Assembly: GCF_964340395.1 (NCBI RefSeq)
Contig: NC_135555.1
Location: 19,247,615-19,311,614 of the forward strand
DNA: 64,000 nt
Reading direction: 5' to 3'
Source: Glandiceps talaboti
Taxonomy: Eukaryota; Hemichordata; Enteropneusta; Spengelidae
This document shows positions 24,901-35,415 of the stretch, piece after piece (position 1 is the stretch's first letter; each line of letters opens with the position of its first letter). The notes beneath the pieces are model-generated. The model worked only from the letters and a program-made list of their open reading frames with translations, had not been told where the DNA came from and ran no database searches. The translations under genes were made by a program, and so were the position numbers.

Positions 24901-27900
24901 AGTTTAAATCTTGAGCTAAAGCTCGGTTTTGAATCTGTCACCATGTTAAAACTGTACTGGTTGTAACTGGATACTATATCGTGGTTGTCTGCTAAAAAAA
25001 TAACTTTCCAGTCTGGATATATTCACTGAAAATTGTTAAAATACCAATAAATAATTAGACATTGTACATGTTAATCAGTGGTTGATGTTATCAATAAGCA
25101 ACTTACAAAACAGGTAAAATCATGATTGCCATTGAGGACACTGATTTTTGGGCATGGACCTGAAAATCAATTTGATTTGATTTATCGTGTATACAATGTA
25201 CAGCTACAAAAATATGTTTACCCACAGGTGATGCAATACTGTTTCCGGTTTACAATATTACAAATAAGATATTGTACTTAACAAAACATTTTCAAAAAAA
25301 GTTTCAGCAGTTGAACTTAGTGCAGAAAAGTCCAGTCAAATTTATTTGTGTGTTTATAACACTTTGCATTGATTATCGCTGACAACATACTAGTATACAT
25401 AAATTTTGAGTGATACAAATTGTGGTAACTTTCTCAACTTTGAAATCTTGTAAAGAAGCTCTCCTACACTTCGTATGTGTTCATCACCAGGTGTTTTCCC
25501 ATAAACCCTTGCAAGAAATCCCCAAACTGATTGAACACATGTCAAGTGCAGTAGAGTTTCTTTACAAGAGTTGAGTAAGTTACCAAAGCGCTATTTTATC
25601 ACCCTAAAATCATGTTTAAGTTGATAGCAGTAATCATTACAAATGTACTATAGGCAGAAATGAATCTGATATGACTTTTCAAACCTCTATTTCTGTTGGA
25701 TTTATACGTAATCTTGTGAATAGAAGTGACTTAAAGTTAAAGTTACCTAAAGGTCCTGCTGCTCTTAACCCTGAGAGTATATTGAAGGGCTTAAGTAATG
25801 TTCCGACAACTCTGGCCCACACAGGAATCCTTCTCTCCATCAACGATTCCTGAGGTTTTTCTGGAAATCCCCACGGATCAGCTAACACTAGATGTCTAAC
25901 CCTTTCTGGATGTTTTATGGAGTATGAACTTGCAAGGAAGGCCCCAAGACTATGGCCTACAAGAATAAATTTATCCAAATTGGCAGCTTTTCGCCATTCT
26001 TCTAGGGAGTCCACAAAGAAGTCCTCAGCTGCCCACGAATCGGTGGGAAATGTGGGTCTAGAACTTTGGCCAAAGCCAAGAAGATCAAATGCGTACAACG
26101 GCCTGCTATTTGACAGTTTATCATAATTTTGAACCCAAAGTCCGAGACCACCTCCAAATCCATGAACAAAGACAAAAGGCAATTTAGATGAATTCGTTGG
26201 ATTAGCTATCAAAGTCCATATTCTGGTACTGTTGTCTATTTGAACAAATTTAGATTCATATTGTGTCTTCACATCTGAAATAAAAATAGAATACTAGTTA
26301 GGAATGAAATCACAATAGTTTCAAGATGGGATAAAAAACTAAATCCTTTTATTTAGACCTCAGAAACCCCCCTCCACCACCCTTCTAATGAAATTAGCCA
26401 AAATTGAAAATGTTTCAGACAGCACAATTAATTTCATATCAGTATTCAGTATTATGTTGTAAGGAAAAAATAGTTCTTTTGTTGACTTTATTTTAGTGCC
26501 ATGCATTTACTATAGTGAAAATTCTTCTATATCTCTCAATTTGACATTTCTTTTAGAAATATTAGTATTTGGGGGTATAAACAGATCCATTTAAAGTAAA
26601 ATCGTTTTTTTTTTGTACAGTGAGAACTGCAAGACTCACCCCCCCCCCCACACACACACACACACACAAAGAAGAGAATTTAGTACTTTTATCCTTCATT
26701 GAACTAATGATCTTGCCCTTTACATAAAATATTTGAATTGAAATTGAAATTGAAATTTATTCCCCACAAGAAATAAACATACAGAAAAGAAATAAATGAT
26801 AACATCCAAAAGGAAAACGATTTCAACTTGTCGGTGAGAGACTAGAAAATAGTTTTCAGAAAACTAATCAAGTCTAGCCACTCAATCTCAAAAGCATCGA
26901 ATTGCATATCACAAAAAAATTTGAGTTCAGCTTGACTAAGTGATACGTTATTATGTATGGGTTCAAAAGAATGGAATAAATTTGAGTTGTCAGCATAAAG
27001 CCTAAAACAAAAAAATGGTGAGGAGGATGAGATGTTGTTTATATACAGTAAAAATAAAATAATTCACTTTATACTTATCGGTAATTCCTCCCATGCAATC
27101 AACTGTGCTAGCAATACCAGAAGACAATTGTAATGTCATAAAAGACATGCATCAACATAATGTTATACTGGAATAGCTTAATCAAGGTTTTATGTAAGTA
27201 TTTTCACTTCAGTATTAAAAAGATATTAACTCAGATTGTGCACCTTTAAGAAAAATTAGGTTGTACAATTATGGTTTTATGATTTGGAAATAAGATAATT
27301 TTATATCGGTATAACTATAAAATACCCACGTTTCAGTATTCTTCTTTCTGCTTTCCTTAGATCCGCCTCTGATGTAGGACACCACTTGAACCAGCTTGCT
27401 CCCCAGTCCCACCAACTGGTAAAAGAAGACGAGAGATAGAATACACTTAGACCAGATTGGGACATTGCCACCAAGTGAGTTACTAACACTGCGTCACACG
27501 TTGTCAATGTCACACGTTGTCACGATATGCACTTAGACTAGATGATTGGGACACTGCCACTCAGTGAGTTACTAACACTGCATCACGTTGTCACAATGTG
27601 CAATTAAGACAAGATTGGGACATTGCAACAAGTGAGTTACTACTACCTCTGCGTAACATCGTCACAAAGTGCATTTAGACTAGATTTGGACTCTGATAGG
27701 GACATTGCCACTGCGGTATTAATATACATTCAAGTCTACCGACAGCATGATAATGAGATATAAAAATATGTTGCTATCTAATCACCTGATACTGACGTAA
27801 ATGATAGGATTAGATATTAGCAGAGATTAGTTTTATGTTGTAACATGCAGTATAGCTTGGAAAAAAATGTTGAGCATGGTTGAATAACCATACATCTACA

Positions 27901-29591
27901 ATCATTGATTTAGAATCCGATTGTTCGTTTTCTTAGATGCAACTCAATTATTTGTGGATGAGATTTGGTGTCTGGGTTTGTTCCAGAAAGTTAATCATTA
28001 GTCAATTCAAGTTATAGGTCATAATTATTCTGAGCAGTGACGAAGCACATAAAGTGAATAGCCGATACAAATGATAAATGTGCCTTTCTTAGGTCAGTAG
28101 ATGACCTATTTCATTTGATATGTTTTCATGGTCATGCTATATATCATGTCCATATCATATATCTACCAGAATAACTCTAATATTGCCCTTTGGACTCATA
28201 ATTTTGTTTCTACTGTATCTGTGATGTATGATTTCAGTAATTCCATGCCATAAATAATAGATCGAGTGTGACAGGTTTGTTGAGAATTTTAAAAAAAAAT
28301 CGTGTCGTCACACCATTTTAGACAACCTGTTCTGACCAGTTCTTTTTTTTTTTGCCTAATTTTTTTTTTTTTGATGGGAGAACACTTTTAGTACGAGCAT
28401 TTGATTCAAATTTGGTATCATCTCCAAAAGGTACAACTGTGCCAGGCCCACAAACAATTGTTACCGAGATATATTTCAGAATATATCCTAAAATATCAAT
28501 AATATTGACGAGAATAGAGGGATAAAAAAAAAATCCCACGGTACATTTCTAGATCTGTTCAAGTCCATCATGCTTTTGCAGTGTGTGGTAGAACCAGTTA
28601 TTTTAATGTGATGTGTAGACTTAGACGATCATGCAAAAATAGAAACCTAGATTTTAGAAATCCATATTATTATTTTACCCCTTGTGCACAATTATAGAAA
28701 CCCATTTTCGCATGTTAAAGCCAAAAGTGCCTGTGAACTGTGCCCACAAACAAATTGCAATTAATTTATAAAAAGATCGTTCGGTTTATAGTTATCAATT
28801 AACTGTTACCAATTGTTGTATTATCTCTGACGGCTGTCATGTACTTTGGCCTGTTACCTTGACCTACTTCTAGGTACAGTGCGATAACGTTTTTTTGTAC
28901 AACACATGTCGCACTGCATGACTGTGACAACGGTTGCCGCGCCGCCTGTGTGTGTGTGCCTCAGGCTCAGTATGATTTTAGATGAGTCATTGTTATATCA
29001 CGTCTGCATGCATGACATAGCAGTACTTTTGTTCTTACCTATTCCTCTTAACTTTCCAGCGATCAACGATAGGTTTTCAAATAATTTAAGGGTTTGGGTT
29101 TTTTTTTGTAACACTATTACAGTGTGTGTGACAGTTCCTCAATACAAAAACATTACAGCACACGTGCACCTTATGTATAACACGTGAATATATTTGTCGT
29201 TACACAAGACTTGGAGATGAAATTATCAGATTTCGATTGCGTCTGGAGGTACAGTTACTTCACCTACATTTAGGTCAGTTAGTGATTCTAGTCGTCACAT
29301 TAATGACTTTACAAAGCAGGAAAGTACACATAAAATTAAATTTTACATGTTTTAAACAAAATCCGTTTGTTTACATTTCGACCGGTGTCCAGTTCATGTT
29401 GTTGTACTGTGGTTTAACTCGTCAAAATTACGCATCTAATGGGTATTACCTCACGCTAGAGGCAACGGGACATGTGAAGGAATCGCCTGACAAATATGAC
29501 AGTTGTATTTGGTCGAGAAACAAACGTACCTGGTATTGTTTTGATCTGTTACGTTGTTGGGAGCATTCTCAGCCTGACCGGCAGTCGCCAT
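21942..29591 (-). CDS. ABHD5: ABHD5-like alpha/beta hydrolase with intact Ser nucleophile
   Basis: Six coding exons on the minus strand, 29591-29530, 27415-27330, 26274-25747, 24653-24545, 23163-22977 and 22031-21942, join in frame to 353 residues (human ABHD5 is 349). Junction phases are 2, 1, 1, 2, 0. Motifs: Trp-rich N terminus [11 protein letters not shown] (22-32), oxyanion HGFGGG (87-92), nucleophile elbow GHSLG with Ser158, acid candidate Asp305 in YGSRSYMD, His331 in GAGHHVYAE. Vertebrate ABHD5/CGI-58 has Asn at the nucleophile site, co-activates ATGL at lipid droplets and has an HX4D acyltransferase motif; here the motif reads HX4E. Arg301 and Gly330 match the ABHD5 residues reported to be needed for lipase activation, so the ABHD5 assignment is favoured over ABHD4. 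First exon confidence is somewhat lower, but phase and start context agree. Confidence 0.92.
22120..22335. repeat. Recurrent GATTGG motif cluster in the ABHD5-like last intron
   Basis: TTTGATTGGTCA-type motifs (inverted CCAAT) recur at about 22127, 22169, 22206 and 22322, with degenerate versions near 22264 and 22291. They lie about 100 bp upstream of the last exon in the gene's sense. This may be a decayed short tandem repeat or an NF-Y-type site cluster; sequence alone cannot tell. Confidence 0.45.
23748..24104. mobile_element. Inverted-repeat element family M1 (copy 2)
   Basis: Homologous over its length to 2711-3094. Left end AAAGTGGCCATATAGAAGAG, right end CATCCATGTGGTCACTTT, same central GTTTGTTATTGTACGTACAA palindrome. 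Inserted in the intron between exons 4 and 5 of the ABHD5-like gene. Confidence 0.8.
25150..25740. other. Intron of the ABHD5-like gene, nothing recognised
   Basis: Ordinary AT-rich intron sequence left of the 25747-26274 exon; no element or ORF could be supported. Confidence 0.5.
26640..26668. repeat. Poly-C/(CA)n simple repeat
   Basis: A C-run followed by ACACAC in the intron between exons 2 and 3 of the ABHD5-like gene. Confidence 0.85.
26733..27058 (-). mobile_element. 5'-truncated LINE remnant (reverse transcriptase end)
   Basis: Read on the minus strand, a short open stretch encodes [20 protein letters not shown], recognisable as the reverse-transcriptase core around the YADD box (here YADN). 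A 3' tail follows with AATAAATTTC and then repeated ATTTCA units at 26733-26760, the usual ending of CR1/L2-like elements. Dead fragment in intron 2 of the ABHD5-like gene. Confidence 0.65.
27060..27256 (-). repeat. Interspersed repeat family R1 (minus copy)
   Basis: CAATCAACTGTGCTAGCAAT, GAAGACAATTGTAATGTCAT, and TTAATCAAGGTTTTATGTAA are the inverse of blocks in the 32403-32778 copy. It abuts the LINE remnant and the ABHD5-like exon 2 region. Confidence 0.7.
27449..27715. repeat. ~75-90 bp tandem repeat in ABHD5-like intron 1
   Basis: Three to four degenerate copies marked by TTGGGACATTGCCAC, GTGAGTTACTAACACTG and GTTGTCACAATGTGCA. Immediately upstream (in gene sense) of the second coding exon. 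Confidence 0.75.
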
Positions 29592-29720
29592 TTTGGGAAT
29601 ACGTACGTCAAGTGTGTCACATGTCGCGGTCAGGTGACTCACGATCACGGAACTTGTGAAGTTGTAATGCCTGAAGCGAGCCGGTTAGATACATTGGTGC
29701 TAGGCTAGGCTGGTGGTCTT

Positions 29721-30366
<646 letters not shown>

Positions 30367-30805
30367 TTTGCTCAATAAACAAGTCTAGTCTGTATTGTAT
30401 TTACTGCCGGTTATACCCGGACAAGTACAATGTAGTAAGAAACATTAACAAAATCACAAACAAGAAGCAGACTGAAGAAAGTACACTGTATATTGTTTTT
30501 CAATTGCACTTCTATCCACTAATAAAAGTAACTTAACAAGTAGCTTTCCAATACATGGCAAATTCTAAGTAATTTGTGCATGTACATGTCAGCTTCAAGT
30601 GTAATTACTTCATCGAAATTGAAACTATAAAGTAACTACTATTGTTGAATACCAAACTAAAGACTCAATGGGGATAGCTAATCGTGTCAGTGACATGGGT
30701 TGATTGATTGATTTATCCAGTAATGAGATTAATTCTAATTCAGATGTATTTTGGGGAATTTTTGTCATTATCATCATAGAGAATGCAACAGTGAGGCCGA
30801 AAATG

Positions 30806-31152
30806 GGTGGATGGATTTATGGATGGATGGATGGATGGATGGATGGATGGATGGATGGATGGATGGAGTGAGGGAGGGAGAGATGGCAGAATGGATGGAT
30901 GGTAGAATCGATGGATTAATAGATAGATAGATGGATGGATGGATGGATGGATGTATGGATGGATGGAGTGAGGGAGGGAGAGATGGCAGAATGGATGGAT
31001 GGTAGAATCGATGGATTAATAGATAGATGGATGGATGGATGGATGGATGGAGGGAGGGAGGGAGAGATGGCAGAATGGATGGATGGTAAAATCGATGGAT
31101 TAATAGATAGATATATAGATGGATGGATGGATGGATGGATGGATGGATTGGA
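30806..31152. repeat. (GGAT)n microsatellite with higher-order unit
   Basis: GGAT tracts separated by three near-identical interludes (about 30865, 30965 and 31050) of the form AGGGAGGGAGAGATGGCAGA, so a unit of 85-100 bp has been duplicated on top of the simple repeat. Confidence 0.95.
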
Positions 31153-31473
31153 GACCTAGGGATGGATGGAAGAATGAAGATGAGTCAAAGTTTGGATTGA
31201 TTGATCTTGATTAATACTAAAAGACGGTCCGTTTTCGTTGTATATATCATAGTAGTAAATCATCATTTTCTTCATTTCTGTTGTAATATATTTATTGAAT
31301 TTTATAACGTTTCTGTTATAAAAAAAGAAGAAGAAAGAAACAGTTCTAGCTTTCACAAAATGTGACCTAGCGCGCGCTCAAGACGCGTGACGGACGGTTA
31401 AAGCGCTTGTCGGTTGATTACATGAAGTGTCAGGTGACGTTGTCACATGATCAAAGTTTACATCACGTTCAAA

Positions 31474-34400
31474 ATGGCAGAGTTGAAATCGGAAGAAGTT
31501 GTGCAGACGAACAGGTAATCTGAGGCGTTTTATGTGCATAGTACCCTTAGGAGACTTTTGAAGGAAATTGCATGTGTCTGAGCTGTGAATGGTGACGTGA
31601 TCACGTCATGAAAATCAACAGCAACGTATAAGTTAGCCTTACTTGCGTGGTGTGTAGTGGGAAAAAATGACAACTATCCTGTGTTTGTTTTGAAGAATTT
31701 GTCGTCAGAGCAGAGCTATCCGCTGGGTTTGAATCTGAAGATCTCTTTACCCGACGTCTACCTCAATGAGAAATCATGAACCAAAAGTTGTTCATGCAAA
31801 CGAGTAAACCCCCAACAGTTACAATGATGTAAACATACTGCAACAGTGAAGTTATACAAACTACAAGCATAGGGTAAAGCTCGGAGATCTTCACAATCAC
31901 ATTCAAACTAACTGATATCTCTCCATGCAATAGCATAGCAGACCTTTTGTACAAACAATCGTATCTGTCATGGTGAGTCAGCAAAAAATAAAATGTTAAA
32001 TTTACACACACACAAAAAACTCACCACAAAAGAATGATAATCCCCACAGTTTAAAATGTAATTAGTCTTTAAATAATCAACTTGACTTTGGACAAACCAT
32101 TTTTTCAATCCTTTGATTCAGTTTTTTTTTTCATAATTGCACCCAGGTCATCTTGACCTGGTCCGCTTTAACACATTTCTTCTTCAGTGAGTGAGTGAGT
32201 GAGTGAGTGAGTGAGTGAGTGAGTGAGTGAGTGAGTGAGTACAACAAGCAAACTCTGAATAACCAATTTTTATTTGTCGATTTTTAAAATGTATACAAAA
32301 TATATGTATTCATTCATAATACATGTACAGCAGCACATCAAGATGAGCTGAGATAAAGAACAGAGCCAAAAAAAAAAATAAAAAAAAATTACATGTTATA
32401 ACTTAGCATACTCAAGTGTTTCAAGCTGAGTTTATAAGCTTTTTTATTCAAGTGAAAATAATTAAAATAAAAACCACATTCCAGTATAATGTTAATGTCG
32501 ATGTATGTCTTCTATAACATTACAATTGTCTTCTGGGATTGTTAAAACAGTTGATTGCATAGTAGGGATTTCCTGAACATTTTTTTGGTGTGTGTATAAT
32601 AAAATATGTCATCAGATCGTTTATGAGTTGTATCTTAATAGCTGATTTGAGTTCAGTCACTTTGCAAGTAGTGGTTAAATGTGCTTCAGTAAGTACAATA
32701 CTGCGAGTACTTTTATATACTGTATATACAGAAAAACTACACCCAACTAATTATAAACCTTTTGTCCCTTTAATCACCTATCAAAGTGAAAGACAAACAT
32801 ATAGCCACCACCATACATGAAACTCAAGACTGAGGGAAAAATTACAGTGATCATTTTAAGTTAGTGAATGTGAATTAATTAATAATAATATGCAAGATTT
32901 TTTATTTCATAATGCCAAAGTGATGATTTGTCACATGACTATTTATTAACATATTTCATTCCATATAGTGTATGCAGAACATTCAATGCAGTCTTTGCTT
33001 TTCTCACTATTTCTTACTTCTTTTTAATTATTGCTTTTATTTGTAAATAATTATTGCTTTTATTTGTTTATAAGTATGTATAGTTTTATGTTTGTGTATG
33101 CACCTTTTTCAATATAAAACCTCTAGTGTTGTAAATGTTTATAAATTTTCATCTGAATGACACTTTTATTCTCAGTGGGCTGTGTAACAGATTTAAATGG
33201 ATACCAACGTCTGCAGCACTACTTGAGGCCGCTGAGAAAAGAATCTTGCAATGTAAGTAAGTGTGTGTGTGTATGTGCTTGTGTGCATGTGTGTGTGTAT
33301 ATGTGTGTGCATGTGTGTGTGTGTGCGTGCATGCCTGCCTGCCTGCATGCATCTGTATACAATAGTGCAGTGCAATCAACTTATTTAAATAAATGTCTCC
33401 CACATTTTAGCATGACAAACCTAAGTTAACCATCTTTTCTATTTTCTATTTCTTATTATTGGTATATCATAATGAGATGAAAGATGATTATAAAAATGAT
33501 GACCACTTTGATTTTAAATCAGGTGGGCAGACTGTCTTTGTCAAGAAGATTTCTGTGTCATTTAGGAACTAAAAGTAAACTGGTGATGACTCTTTGCATG
33601 ACGGTTTTCCCCTATTAGCCATTCAAGTGCTACAAACCTGACTTGGTGAGCCAGCAAGTCAGGTATAATAAACATTGTTTGCATCTCTAAAGCTGTTTGC
33701 AATGTCACTGATAATAGGGTCAATAAAACTGATAACAACTGATAGAATGTTGAACTTAGCTTTGTCTGATATGGTTTACTCCTTGAAAATAATCTTATGC
33801 TGTGGACTACACTTTTGAATTACAGTGATCATGGAGAGAGAAAAAAGAGTTGCACAATAACATATGCCACTTGTTCTTTGTTAAAATAAAGATGGTGGGA
33901 TTTTGACTTGCAAAATGAAAATTAACTAAAACTTTCGGGAATTTGTTTCAGTGTTGAAATGCCCGAAAGTAGTACCAGTAAGCAAGAGAAACATTTACAA
34001 ATGTGGACGTGGTGTCATGTAAGAGTGCATTTTCACATTTGTAAATATTTGGCAACAAACACTACTTAGTCAAGTTAGTGATAAGAAAGATAAGAAACCC
34101 CACTTGCTTGGTTCATAGACCCTCCACCCACCCTGGGTGGAGGGTCTGTTCTTGGTTAATAGGAAAATCCTGTAATTATAGTCTTCATGTACTGAAATAA
34201 GGAACTCAGATGTTCAAATTGATATAACATGTCTGTTGTCATTTACTCTTCCAGTTGTCAAAAGCCGATATGAGGCTAGATTTGTACCAATTGTAAGAAC
34301 CCAGGGAAGAATATGGACGGCAATGTTTCATTCTTCATATTCAAGGAGAACTCCATTTGTGTTTGTCCATGGTTTTGGAGCTGGTCTGGGACTCTGGGCA

Positions 34401-35377
34401 TTGAACATTGACAGCCTGTGCAAACAAAGACCGTTCTATGCGTTCGACTTGCTTGGATTTGGGCGCAGTTCACGGCCGAAATTTCCAGACAACCCAGAAG
34501 CTGCTGAAGAGCAGTTTATTGACAGTATAGAAGAATGGAGGAAACAGTTGAAACTGGATAAAATGATATTAGTGGGCCACAGTTTTGGTGGATATCTAGT
34601 CAGCAGTTATGCTATGAAATACCCTGAGAGAATTCAGCATCTTGTACTAGTTGATCCATGGGGGTTTCCTGAAAAACCAGCAAACTTTGAATCTAGGGTT
34701 CCAGTATGGGTTCGTGCCATTGCAAAATTTGTCATGGGAATAAATGGATCTATTCTATCTGTTTTGAGATTTGCTGGACCATATGGTAAGTTTCATACGC
34801 TAGACCAGTGTTACTTCTAAAGGTTTTTGTGCACTTCTACACTATCTATTATCACATAGTCTAATAACTATACATGTGGTGGTTTTCTATGTTCTGTCTA
34901 TGTTCTCTCTCCTAATGTATAGTCAAATGGACAAATTCTAGCAAAAATCTGGCTAAATCTCCTGCTGGGGAAAATGTGAACAATGCATATATCAGTAGTA
35001 ATCCATGACATGGTGACGGGCAGGTGTAATTGGGTACTTTGTTCAGTTTACTACAAACTCAACTTCCAGTCTCAAAGTAAGTTGTGTGAATGTACATGTA
35101 ATAATGTCATCACATTTATAATGTACATTTCAATAGCATTAAACTATTGATGTCAGAGGTAAGAACGGAATGTTATGCTAAAGAAAGCCATTTGACTATA
35201 TGGTGGTGGAGAGAGCGATCATAGAAAACAACCACACATACAGTTACTAGACAGTTATCACAATGAAATTGTGTCTTTTGTGTAACTTATTACAAAGTGG
35301 ATATACATGTCATGTATGAATATTTTGAATTCATCAACTTCAAATTTCAAAAGATCAACAAAGTCACTGTAACTCTG

Positions 35378-35415
<38 letters not shown>

